Positions 6,230-12,108 of a stretch of 12,108 nt of DNA are shown one piece after another. The stretch lies in the NCBI GenBank assembly GCA_937870805.1, contig CALMZT010000471.1:1-12108 (forward strand). The letters run 5' to 3'. The notes beneath the pieces are model-generated. The model was not told the DNA's origin, searched no databases, and saw nothing but the letters and a program-made list of their open reading frames with translations. The position numbers and the translations under genes are program-made. Every line of letters begins with the position of its first letter. Positions within the stretch are counted from its first letter, which is position 1. Source of the stretch: an uncultured Chloroflexota bacterium (GTDB taxonomy: Bacteria > Chloroflexota > Anaerolineae > Aggregatilineales > Phototrophicaceae).

Positions 6230-7912
6230 TCATCCCGCTTCCCCTACCACACAGTCCGCCGGTGCAAACGGCGCATACTCCAATATCCCAAAGCTCATTG
6301 TGCGCCGTGTAGCATAGCTCTCACTCCACAACGGTTGTCTGTCTTCTACAAAGGTCACAGCGACCTGTGAACAGCCCACAGCAACCTCACTGCCATACAG
6401 CGCGTCTAGTGGAAAGTTTTCGCTGGTGAAGCCCACCGAATTCAACATGGGGATGCCCGTGTCGTTCACAAACAATCCCCATGTGTATCTGCCTACCGGA
6501 TAATCAAATGTCACCTGTTCGCTGTAGCATTCATTCTCGTCTAGCGTCACCGAAAGCGAATAAACATCACCCATCGTCAATTGCACCTCATCGCCGGGTG
6601 TGCCGCACACGCTGATGTCTGCCGGATTGCCGACGCCGACACGGAACGGAATCTCCACGGTCACCGGAAGCTGCGTCGGGTCATCGTCAATGCCTTGTTC
6701 CGCATAGAAGTCTTCGAGGCTCATTTCTTCATCTTCCAGTGGGTTCGTGTCGATGAAATAAAAGCGTCCTGTCGGCGTCTCGAAGTCTTCGCCCTGCGCC
6801 ATCGCCAGCAGCGCATCGGCAAGCGCGCCGCGCATAAAATCGCCATCTTCGTGTCCAGAGTTCAGCGTAATCACCGTGCCGTGTGGGATGTCCATCGAAG
6901 TCAGCAGGCGATCATATTCCAGGATGAAGCGCAGCGAGAAAAAGGCATCGTGCGAACCTGCTTCCAGCATCACCCGTTTGCCGCGCAGCCCCTCAGCCAT
7001 GCCCCAGGGACCGAGCGCGTCTGCCTCGTCGGGGTCGCCTGTGCCCATGATGACTTCAAGGAACGGCGATGGAATCATGCCAGGGCGCAGTCCGTCGTTA
7101 TCATAGCGATAGGCATTTTCGTCGCGCGCGGTTCGTTCCGCGATGCTGCCCAACGATGGATACGTCAGCGGCGTCATCTGGCTCAATGCGCCGTAGCGCA
7201 CAGGTGGCACGCCCGCGAAAACCGTATGCACGTTATAATCCAAACCCAGCGGATTGATCGCCCACATGAGCGCCGTGCCGCCGCCGCGACTCCAGCCCGC
7301 CGTCATGGCGTTGTTCTTGTCGCCGCCGTTCTCGTCAATGAAGTCGAAGAACGCGCCCACCGAGCGATAGGTTATTTCGTCCACGCCCTGACTTTCCGTG
7401 CCACCGCAGTTGCTCATCGCGCCGATCAAGCCCTCGCCAAACGTGGTGCTCAAGCCGACGATGATGCCCATATCCGTTTCACCGTCATAGAGACGCTCAT
7501 TGTTGCTGGTACCTGCGCCATTGCCGCTGAGCACCACGGGTAATTTTTGGCTGCGGTTCCAGCCTCTGGGCAGAAAAATCGTATACAGCGCGCCTTCGAT
7601 AGGCACGTTGTTAACAATTTGCAGCGCCTCGCTGACTTCCTCCACGTCCGCCCAATCGTTGACCAGCAGCACTTCGCCCATGATCGTACCGCTGATCTCA
7701 TCGACAACAGCCTGCGCGGTGTCGGCGTCTACGGCGTAATAGTCGTTGAGGCGGTTGTTGTAGACACCATAGGCGGCGTCCAGCTCATCATCGGGCGCGG
7801 GCTGCGTATCGCCAAACGCTGGATAATGCGTGGCAACGACGTATATTGAGTCTTGCGCAGAGGTGAAACGAACAGACAGCAGCAAAGCCAAAAAGAGAAG
7901 CCAACGGGTCAT
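6230..7912 (-). CDS. Secreted alpha/beta hydrolase
   Basis: This 560-residue exported protein has a signal peptide (MTRWLLFLALLLSVRFTSA, cleaved before Gln) and an alpha/beta-hydrolase core at about residues 105-375. The nucleophile elbow is GWSRGGG with Ser208. His354 in NSGHEDGD is the best candidate for the catalytic His, with an acid near Asp322 (GSHDAFF) or in the GTGDPDEAD loop. LPVVLSGNGAG probably supplies the oxyanion-hole strand. The last 150 residues look like a separate beta-rich domain with paired cysteines. The ATG at 7912 is preferred over an in-frame TTG at 7930: AAAGG lies 8 bases before it, and the signal peptide then starts directly. An extracellular esterase or peptidase of unknown substrate is the best reading. 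A terminator follows, so it is probably monocistronic. Confidence 0.78.
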   Translation of the reverse strand: MTRWLLFLALLLSVRFTSAQDSIYVVATHYPAFGDTQPAPDDELDAAYGVYNNRLNDYYAVDADTAQAVVDEISGTIMGEVLLVNDWADVEEVSEALQIVNNVPIEGALYTIFLPRGWNRSQKLPVVLSGNGAGTSNNERLYDGETDMGIIVGLSTTFGEGLIGAMSNCGGTESQGVDEITYRSVGAFFDFIDENGGDKNNAMTAGWSRGGGTALMWAINPLGLDYNVHTVFAGVPPVRYGALSQMTPLTYPSLGSIAERTARDENAYRYDNDGLRPGMIPSPFLEVIMGTGDPDEADALGPWGMAEGLRGKRVMLEAGSHDAFFSLRFILEYDRLLTSMDIPHGTVITLNSGHEDGDFMRGALADALLAMAQGEDFETPTGRFYFIDTNPLEDEEMSLEDFYAEQGIDDDPTQLPVTVEIPFRVGVGNPADISVCGTPGDEVQLTMGDVYSLSVTLDENECYSEQVTFDYPVGRYTWGLFVNDTGIPMLNSVGFTSENFPLDALYGSEVAVGCSQVAVTFVEDRQPLWSESYATRRTMSFGILEYAPFAPADCVVGEAG

Positions 7913-7989
7913 CGTGATAGCCTTTGTCAAAACTATTGCATCTTCAACATTTGACGGTGAGAAAAGTCAAGTATTTCACCCACGAATTT

Positions 7990-8017
7990 ACTGATAACTG
8001 TAAACTGTAAACTGTCC
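7990..8017. repeat. 7-bp tandem repeat (ACTGTAA)
   Basis: Four consecutive heptamers, ACTGATA, ACTGTAA, ACTGTAA and ACTGTCC, lie between the divergent hydrolase and DUF983 genes. The period equals that of the CTCATTR tracts but the sequence differs. Confidence 0.7.
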
Positions 8018-8048
8018 TCTTTCAAGTGTGCCACACCATAGGAAAAGG

Positions 8049-8057
8049 TGCTATACT
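8049..8057 (+). promoter_or_regulatory. Extended -10 promoter element before the DUF983 gene
   Basis: TGCTATACT combines a TG extension with a five-of-six -10 hexamer, 32 bases before the DUF983 start codon. There is no good -35 box at the right distance, as is often the case for extended -10 promoters. Confidence 0.5.
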
Positions 8058-8089
8058 GAGGCTACAGGGATAATCTACAGGTTCACTCT

Positions 8090-8533
8090 ATGCGTCTCCG
8101 CCGACTGCTGTACGCGCTGAACGTGTTGAAAACAGGACTGCGGCTGCACTGCCCTCACTGCGGGCGTGGCAAACTCTTCGCGGGATGGTTCAGGATGCAT
8201 GAGACCTGCCCTTACTGTCAAGCGCGCTACGAGCGTGGACCGGGCGAAGCGTTGGGCGGCATGTACGTCAACGTCGCGCTGGCAGAGATCACGGCACTGT
8301 TGGGCTTCTTCACAATAGACGCGCTCACCGACATTCCCGCGCTGTGGCAGCTTCCCTTCTGGGTGCTGTACACCGTGCTGTTCTTCGTGCTGTTCTTTCG
8401 TCCGGCGCGCGGCATGTGGATTGCCGTAGTCTATCTGACAGGCGGCGTCTACCCTGACCCCGACTATATGCGCGAATATCAACGCTCGGAAACCGATGTC
8501 GCCCCCACCTCTCGCAGCAAAGAACATGAATAA
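8090..8533 (+). CDS. DUF983 family zinc-ribbon membrane protein
   Basis: This 147-residue protein begins with a zinc-ribbon-like pair of CPxC motifs (Cys21/Cys24 in CPHCGRG and Cys40/Cys43 in CPYC), joined by KLFAGWFRMHETC. GPGEALGGMYVN follows, the signature of the DUF983 family. Two to three hydrophobic stretches come next (about 60-79, 89-103 and 107-119), so it is an inner-membrane protein. The tail (from 125) is polar. The family has no firmly known function. The gene is 46 bases upstream of the alaX-like gene on the same strand and probably shares its transcript. The ATG at 8090 has a modest ACAGG ribosome binding site. Confidence 0.85.
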   Translation: MRLRRLLYALNVLKTGLRLHCPHCGRGKLFAGWFRMHETCPYCQARYERGPGEALGGMYVNVALAEITALLGFFTIDALTDIPALWQLPFWVLYTVLFFVLFFRPARGMWIAVVYLTGGVYPDPDYMREYQRSETDVAPTSRSKEHE

Positions 8534-8541
8534 TACTCTCA

Positions 8542-8571
8542 CTCATCGCTCATTGCTCGTTGCTCATTGCT
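8542..8571. repeat. 7-bp tandem repeat (CTCATTG), second copy
   Basis: The units CTCATCG, CTCATTG, CTCGTTG and CTCATTG fill the gap between the DUF983 stop and the alaX-like start. The order CTCATTG-CTCGTTG-CTCATTG is the same as at 5253-5273, and 24 bases are identical, so the two tracts share an origin and did not arise independently. Confidence 0.85.
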
Positions 8572-8579
8572 AAATATCT

Positions 8580-9788
8580 ATGCCCGGACGACTCTACTAC
8601 GACGACTCGTACACTACCGAATTCACTGCGCGCGTGATCGAACGCCTGAAAGTAGGCGAACACCCCGCCGTCATTCTCGATCAAACCTACTTCTATCCCA
8701 CGTCTGGCGGGCAGCCCAACGACAGAGGCACACTCGGCGGTGCGGCAGTGCTTGACGTGCTGACGCGCGACGCGGACGGTGCCGTCATCCACGTGCTTGA
8801 CCACGACATTGATGGCGATACGGTGACCGGCAGCATCGACTGGGAACGGCGCTTCGACCTGATGCAAAACCACACGGGGCAGCACATCCTGACGCAAGCC
8901 TTCGTGCAGGCAGTCGGCGCGCAAACCCTCAGCTTTCACCTGAGCGACGACAGCGTGACCATCGACCTCGATCAACTGAATCTCACGCCCGACAAAATTT
9001 ACGCCGCCGAAGACCTGGCAAACCGCATCGCGCAGGAAAACCGTCCCGTGCGCGCCCGCCTCATTGACCCCGCCGACGCCGAAAGCGTGCGTATCCGCAA
9101 AGTACCGGAGCGCATGTTCACTGATGGGCTGCGCATCATCGAAGTGGAAGGCTTCGACACCACAGCCTGCGGCGGCACACACGTCCGCGCCACAGGTGAA
9201 ATCGCGCTCATCAAAATCATTCGGCTGGAAAAGCGCGGCGACAAAACGCGCGTCGAGTTCCGCTGCGGCGGGCGGGCGCTGCGCGACTACCGCGAGAAGA
9301 ATGCCGTTATCAATCAACTCACGATGGATTTGACGTGTTCAGTGGGCGAACTCGGTGGGGCGATCAACAAGCTGCGCGATGAACTGAAAGCTGCCCAAAG
9401 CGCGCTCAAAGCCGCCAGCACGCGCCTCGTGGAGCAGGAAGCGGCGCAACTGTACGAGCAAGCGCCCTGCTACGACGAAATCTGCATCGTCACGGCGGCG
9501 TTCGAGAACCGCGACGTGAGCGAACTGCGCTTGCTTGCCAGCAAATTGACCGATCACGGATGGACGATTGCGCTGTTGGGCACGGCGGGCGAGAAGGCGC
9601 ACATCATCTGCGCGCGCAGCCGGGAGATGCCCGACGATATGAATGTGCCTTTGAAAGCTGCCCTCGCTGTGTTGGGCAACGCGCGCGGCGGCGGACGCCC
9701 GGAGATGGCACAGGGCGGCGGTATCCCCGCGACCCTTGAGCAAGTGCAAGCAGCGCTCCTAGCCGCCCGTCAAGTGCTCTTGCCTTAA
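8580..9788 (+). CDS. Alanyl-tRNA editing protein, AlaX-type with DHHA1 domain
   Basis: This 402-residue protein resembles the editing part of alanyl-tRNA synthetase without the aminoacylation domain, and probably hydrolyses mischarged Ser- or Gly-tRNA(Ala) in the cytosol. The four metal ligands of the editing site are intact: HxxxH at His98/His102 (NHTGQH) and CxxxH at Cys197/His201 (CGGTH). TSGGQPNDRG (41-50) is the expected N-terminal motif. A helical, probably coiled-coil linker spans about 255-295. The C-terminal DHHA1 domain ends with the glycine-rich GGGRPEMAQGGG (370-381). The length fits the long AlaX class. The ATG at 8580 is the first possible start, as an in-frame TAA lies at 8571-8573, yet no ribosome binding site precedes it: the leader is heptamer repeat followed by AAATATCT. 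Confidence 0.88.
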   Translation: MPGRLYYDDSYTTEFTARVIERLKVGEHPAVILDQTYFYPTSGGQPNDRGTLGGAAVLDVLTRDADGAVIHVLDHDIDGDTVTGSIDWERRFDLMQNHTGQHILTQAFVQAVGAQTLSFHLSDDSVTIDLDQLNLTPDKIYAAEDLANRIAQENRPVRARLIDPADAESVRIRKVPERMFTDGLRIIEVEGFDTTACGGTHVRATGEIALIKIIRLEKRGDKTRVEFRCGGRALRDYREKNAVINQLTMDLTCSVGELGGAINKLRDELKAAQSALKAASTRLVEQEAAQLYEQAPCYDEICIVTAAFENRDVSELRLLASKLTDHGWTIALLGTAGEKAHIICARSREMPDDMNVPLKAALAVLGNARGGGRPEMAQGGGIPATLEQVQAALLAARQVLLP

Positions 9789-9827
9789 TATTTAACGAGT
9801 ACATAGCCTCTAGGCGCGTGTCTTGCT

Positions 9828-9855
9828 CCCCTTTCTCCGCTGGCGGGGAAAGGGG
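9828..9855. terminator. GC-rich hairpin between convergent genes
   Basis: CCCCTTTCTCCGC (9828-9840) and GCGGGGAAAGGGG (9843-9855) pair with one T/G mismatch. It lies between the 3' ends of the alaX-like (+) and BRO-like (-) genes. There is no T-run, so it may act as a bidirectional transcript end or simply be part of the C-rich interspersed repeat that extends to about 9868. Confidence 0.4.
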
Positions 9856-9869
9856 TCGGGGGATAGGGG

Positions 9870-10745
9870 TTAACCACTCAACAGCGCCTTCCCCGTCGCC
9901 AAATCCATGCCCAAAAACCGTCCCGTCACCGCCGCCTGCGCCCCGATCAACTCCGCCACGATGCGCACAATCTGCCGCGCCTCGTCCCACGACAGTTCGT
10001 GGTGGTCGCCCAGCTTTTGTGCCGCCACTTCTTCCGCCAGCGTTTGATAGCTCAGCGCCAGCGCGGGCTGATGATCGCGCAGACTGGCTTTCGGCGGCAG
10101 CGCCATCTCTTTGCGCAGATACACCGCCGTGCGCCCCCATAAGCCCTTGTACACCTCGTCCGTCGCCTGCCCATACTGCGGCTTGCTCAGCACGTCGCGG
10201 ACGGCGGCTTTCAGCGCGGCGGTGAACTGAAGGCGCTTGATCTTGCCCGCGATACGCGCGCTAATCCAGCGGTCATCCTTGCCCTGCCGCCGATACGCCT
10301 CAATCGCAGCATCTATCGCTTCGTCAGGGTTCATCACGCCCATCAGCGCCTCTGGTTCGCGCCGCACCAGATCGACAAACGCGCCAGCTTCGGAGAGATA
10401 GGTCTTGATCGCCGCCAGCAGCGGGCGCGCCTTCGTGCTGCGCAGATATTGCGCGATGAGGTACAGCCCCTTGTCGTCGGTGAAATCGACTTGATACGTT
10501 TTGCCATTCGTCGCTGTGTAGGGCAACTGTCTGTTTGAAACGGACAGTTGTTTTTGTGTCTGTGATTCCAGTCTGCGAACATCTTTATCGCCCGTTAGTC
10601 CACGTAACCAATCTTGCACGGCATACAAATATCCCTGATCGCTCTGAACGTGGGCTAGTGGAAAATCCCATTTTTGCGCTACGATAAGGGGCAAAGGTAA
10701 ACTGGCGTCGTCCGCATCCGGGATGACAGGCAGTAACGTATTCAT
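9870..10745 (-). CDS. BRO-N/DinD-like (phage antirepressor-type) protein
   Basis: This 291-residue protein has two parts. Residues about 25-125 resemble the BRO-N domain of phage and baculovirus antirepressors, with QGYLYAVQDWLRGLTG (37-52), TNGKTYQVDFTDD (79-91) and LRSTKARPLLAAIKTYLSEAG (101-121). Residues about 140-245 resemble the C-terminal part of DinD and related proteins: AIEAYRRQGKDDRWISARI, then YGQATDEVYKGLWGRTAVYL and LRDHQPALALSY. The ATG at 10745 is chosen because GGAG lies a few bases upstream; a longer reading from 10802 would run through the operator region. It is divergent from the XRE regulator with about 75 bases between, which suggests paired control. A DNA-binding or damage-response role is inferred from the family only; no enzyme motif is seen. 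Confidence 0.65.
   Translation of the reverse strand: MNTLLPVIPDADDASLPLPLIVAQKWDFPLAHVQSDQGYLYAVQDWLRGLTGDKDVRRLESQTQKQLSVSNRQLPYTATNGKTYQVDFTDDKGLYLIAQYLRSTKARPLLAAIKTYLSEAGAFVDLVRREPEALMGVMNPDEAIDAAIEAYRRQGKDDRWISARIAGKIKRLQFTAALKAAVRDVLSKPQYGQATDEVYKGLWGRTAVYLRKEMALPPKASLRDHQPALALSYQTLAEEVAAQKLGDHHELSWDEARQIVRIVAELIGAQAAVTGRFLGMDLATGKALLSG
10524..10557 (+). terminator. Terminator-like hairpin antisense within the BRO-like gene
   Basis: CAACTGTCTGTTT (10524-10536) pairs with AAACGGACAGTTG (10538-10550) around one central base, with a single T/G pair, and runs into TTTTTGTGT on the plus strand. It lies inside the minus-strand BRO-like gene, over the codons for QLSVSNRQL. It has the form of a rho-independent terminator for plus-strand transcription. 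A one-base centre would have to open into a larger loop. Confidence 0.45.
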
Positions 10746-10775
10746 TTTTATCTCCAAAGGCAAAAGGTAAAATTT

Positions 10776-10793
10776 AATTCCTATATTGGAATT
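10776..10793. promoter_or_regulatory. Operator-like palindrome in the divergent region
   Basis: AATTCC (10776-10781) and GGAATT (10788-10793) form an inverted repeat around TATATT. It lies midway between the divergent starts of the BRO-like and XRE genes, the usual place for a small Cro/C1-type regulator to bind both promoters. The surrounding 75 bases are very AT-rich, and no single promoter stands out. Confidence 0.5.
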
Positions 10794-10819
10794 ATAAACC
10801 ACTGAGGTAATTTGTCAAG

Positions 10820-11071
10820 ATGGCGCGCAAGTTACAAAATCGTGCTTTGCAGTTGTTAATGGAAAAAGAGCGAAAAACGGGGAAACGTATCAGAAATATC
10901 GAAATCGCTCAAGAAACAGGACTTGCCGCAAGTATCATCTCACGTTGGATGAACAATCAGGTAGAACGTTTCGACGCGCACATCATCGAAAGGTTGTGTG
11001 ATTATTTTGAATGTGAGATTGGCGATTTGCTGTATCTTGAGCCGATAGAGGATGGCGTGTCTAGCAATTAA
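10820..11071 (+). CDS. XRE (Cro/C1-type) helix-turn-helix regulator
   Basis: This 83-residue protein consists almost wholly of one helix-turn-helix domain: NIEIAQETGLAASIISRWMNN (26-46) is the recognition region, followed by LCDYFECEIGDLLYLEP (59-75), the usual end of small XRE repressors. It is divergent from the BRO-like gene across an operator-like palindrome, so a self-regulating repressor paired with an antirepressor-like protein is plausible. The ribosome binding site is poor: GAGG lies 12 bases before the ATG. An exact 42-bp copy of codons 51-64 lies at 11930-11971. Confidence 0.88.
   Translation: MARKLQNRALQLLMEKERKTGKRIRNIEIAQETGLAASIISRWMNNQVERFDAHIIERLCDYFECEIGDLLYLEPIEDGVSSN
10972..11013 (+). 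repeat. 42-bp direct repeat, copy 1 (inside the XRE gene)
   Basis: These bases, encoding roughly DAHIIERLCDYFEC, recur exactly at 11930-11971, 958 bases further on. Matching stops abruptly at both ends. This copy is within the intact XRE gene, so it is the original. Confidence 0.95.
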
Positions 11072-11153
11072 CAGTCTATGCAGTTGATATTCCCGCGCTG
11101 CTTTTGATAGATGACGATAGAGAACCAAACGAACACGCACATCACACCTCGTT

Positions 11154-11205
11154 GTCCACTTCAGTGGACGTGGTACTTTGGCAGCCGGACACTTTAGTGT
11201 CTGGC
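11154..11205. terminator. Two adjacent hairpins between XRE and PIN genes
   Basis: GTCCACT-TC-AGTGGAC (11154-11169) is a perfect stem. GCCGGACACT-TT-AGTGTCTGGC (11184-11205) is a 10-bp stem with one mismatch, followed on the plus strand by GTGATTTTAA. Both loops sit in a CACTTYAGTG core. They lie between convergent genes and may end transcription from either side; the T-run is weak. Confidence 0.5.
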
Positions 11206-11227
11206 GTGATTTTAACCACAGGCGGCA

Positions 11228-11653
11228 CTATTCCTGCCCTTCACCGACAACGCGCAGAAAATCAGCAGGCGTGAGAATAGCGATCTCGCGGAACGGATGC
11301 AGCACCAGCAAATCCTCATCGCCACTGATGAGATGTGTGGCGTTTCCGCTGACTGCTAGTTCGAGGAATTTGTTGTCTTTAGGGTCGCGGCAGTCGGTGA
11401 TCGTGACAGTGACAGGAATGAGAAGTGCATTTACAGTCAATTGTAGAAGGAACTGTAAACGCGCTGCTTCAGGAAGATATTTGTCGAATTTCGGTCTGCT
11501 CAGTACCTCTCTGAGTTCTTCTTGTGTTTCCTCTGAAAAGAGCAGTTTTCCCGTTTTGGTTGCTTTCTCCAACGCTTGTGCTGGAACTGAGTGCTTGAAC
11601 AAAACAGCGCTCACGACCAGATTGGTATCGACAACAAAGCGCTGTTCACTCAT
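11228..11653 (-). CDS. PIN-domain ribonuclease toxin (COG1569-like)
   Basis: This 141-residue protein has the acidic residues of a PIN-domain nuclease: Asp9 in VVDTNLVVSA, Glu46 in EETQEEL, Asp93 in DPKDNKFLELA and Asp112 in HLISGDEDLL. The order and spacing fit the 'toxin component, PIN family' proteins that cleave RNA with a metal ion. The ATG at 11653 overlaps the stop of the antitoxin gene by 8 bases, so expression is coupled. A TTG at 11662 would add three residues. The ribosome binding site for the ATG is weak, consistent with coupling. The target RNA is unknown. Confidence 0.82.
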   Translation of the reverse strand: MSEQRFVVDTNLVVSAVLFKHSVPAQALEKATKTGKLLFSEETQEELREVLSRPKFDKYLPEAARLQFLLQLTVNALLIPVTVTITDCRDPKDNKFLELAVSGNATHLISGDEDLLVLHPFREIAILTPADFLRVVGEGQE

Positions 11654-11882
11654 CGTCTGCAAGAATTTCTTCGAGGATTTCCGGCGTTAATCCATTCGCC
11701 TGTGCTTGGTCACTGATTTCATCCATCACCCGTTTCAGCTTATTGGGGTCGGGGTCGGCGATGTCACGCAGCAGCATCCGTACCCAGACCTCAATTTTGT
11801 ATTTGTCCTCTGGCGATGCTTGGTTATAAATCTCCGCCAACTCTGTCGGCACTGGAATAGTGATCGTCGTTTGCTTTGTCAT
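11646..11882 (-). CDS. Antitoxin partner of the PIN toxin
   Basis: This 78-residue protein is encoded immediately before the PIN gene, in the usual antitoxin-first order. It starts TKQTTITIPVPTELAEIY, a short strand followed by helix as in ribbon-helix-helix-type antitoxins. It ends in an acidic helix (GLTPEILEEILADDE) that could block the toxin's active site. The ATG at 11882 has a perfect AGGAGG five bases upstream (11888-11893), so the longer TTG start at 11903 is rejected. The family is not named with certainty; the role is inferred mainly from position, size and the C-terminal motif. Confidence 0.72.
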   Translation of the reverse strand: MTKQTTITIPVPTELAEIYNQASPEDKYKIEVWVRMLLRDIADPDPNKLKRVMDEISDQAQANGLTPEILEEILADDE

Positions 11883-11905
11883 GATGACCTCCTCACGTCC
11901 CAACT

Positions 11906-11911
11906 ATTATA
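11906..11911 (-). promoter_or_regulatory. -10 element of the antitoxin-toxin operon
   Basis: A perfect TATAAT on the minus strand lies 24 bases ahead of the antitoxin ATG. No good -35 box is visible; the -35 region falls at the edge of the duplicated 42-bp segment, so its upstream part may have been replaced. Confidence 0.5.
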
Positions 11912-11929
11912 CGCCAACTCGCCATTGGA

Positions 11930-11971
11930 CGACGCGCACATCATCGAAAGGTTGTGTGATTATTTTGAATG
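11930..11971 (+). pseudogene. 42-bp direct repeat, copy 2 (XRE gene fragment)
   Basis: This is an exact copy of codons 51-64 of the XRE gene, detached from any start. On its right it joins directly to the transposase fragment, and on its left to the antitoxin promoter. The reading frame happens to stay open to the right edge, but the continuation is antisense transposase, so it is not a gene. Confidence 0.9.
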
Positions 11972-12108
11972 CCATGGCTTGGAAAAGCCCCAGGTTTTGC
12001 GAACCAGGCGTCCATTCATAAGCCGAGAGGGCAAGTGGGTGCGCTCAACACAGGGGGTTCGCGTTCCTGTTTGGCTCAGGGGGCTATCAGCGCCCGCAAT
12101 CACCCGTG
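11972..12108 (-). pseudogene. Transposase C-terminal fragment (IS1-like DDE type)
   Basis: Read on the minus strand from the right edge, the frame gives ADSPLSQTGTRTPCVERTH and then LPSRLMNGRLVRKTWGFSK. This matches the end of the DDE domain in IS1-type and related transposases, where a YVERTHLT or YVERNNLT segment carries the catalytic Glu and a RLVRKTLSFSK or RFTRKTLGFSK segment follows. Homology stops at 11971, where the XRE-derived bases begin, and the frame ends a few codons later in TAA. The usual C-terminal helix is therefore lost. The exact IS family is uncertain. Confidence 0.65.

Noticed and set aside
6581..7543. Long plus-strand open frame of 320 codons
   Set aside because: It lies wholly opposite the secreted hydrolase gene, is rich in His/Arg/Ala as antisense frames are, and has no known motif.
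8550..9317. Minus-strand open frame of 255 codons
   Set aside because: It is the antisense shadow of the AlaX-like gene, which has all four metal ligands.
10972..11971. 42-bp repeat as a transposon target-site duplication
   Set aside because: Target-site duplications of known elements are far shorter, and the repeat has no inverted repeats next to it.
11925..12108. Plus-strand open frame continuing from the XRE fragment to the window end
   Set aside because: It is a chance fusion: the right part is antisense to a transposase fragment, and no start or ribosome binding site precedes it.

Overview
The window looks like a chromosomal piece of a bacterium of the Chloroflexota type (an Anaerolineae-like lineage is my guess). 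This rests on gene types, not on a marker gene: an F420-dependent luciferase-like oxidoreductase, a secreted WD40-like beta-propeller ending in a bacterial SH3 domain, a large secreted alpha/beta hydrolase, and intergenic DNA full of short-period tandem repeats and C-rich interspersed repeats. No rRNA, tRNA or CRISPR array was seen.

Layout. 1-258 (-) is a decayed piece of an IS66-family transposase. 403-1431 (-) is the F420-dependent oxidoreductase, preceded by about 380 bases holding an imperfect tandem repeat. 1813-3345 (+) is the secreted propeller-SH3 protein, more AT-rich than its neighbours. 5896-3471 (-) is a three-gene unit: TetR regulator, ABC ATPase and ABC-2 permease. A consensus-like promoter (5927-5955) and a perfect 26-bp palindrome (5903-5928) sit directly before the tetR start, so the regulator very probably represses itself and perhaps the exporter. 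6230-7912 (-) is a secreted alpha/beta hydrolase with a good terminator. 8090-9788 (+) holds a DUF983 membrane protein and an AlaX-type alanyl-tRNA editing hydrolase with a DHHA1 domain.

From 9870 the window becomes accessory in character. A BRO-N/DinD-like, phage antirepressor-like gene (-) is divergent from a small XRE regulator (+), with a shared operator-like palindrome between them. A PIN-domain toxin/antitoxin pair (-) follows. A 42-bp exact copy of an internal piece of the XRE gene then joins directly to a truncated transposase fragment that runs off the right edge. The copied piece brackets the toxin-antitoxin pair and points to a duplication cut off by a mobile element, or to an assembly chimera.

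The most interesting parts are this right-hand island, the TetR promoter/operator, a terminator-like hairpin antisense inside the BRO-like gene, and 7-bp tandem repeats that recur at three sites. One of these repeats supplies the last codons of tetR and another fills the leader of the alaX-like gene. I see suggestive modules but no clear proof of a new system.
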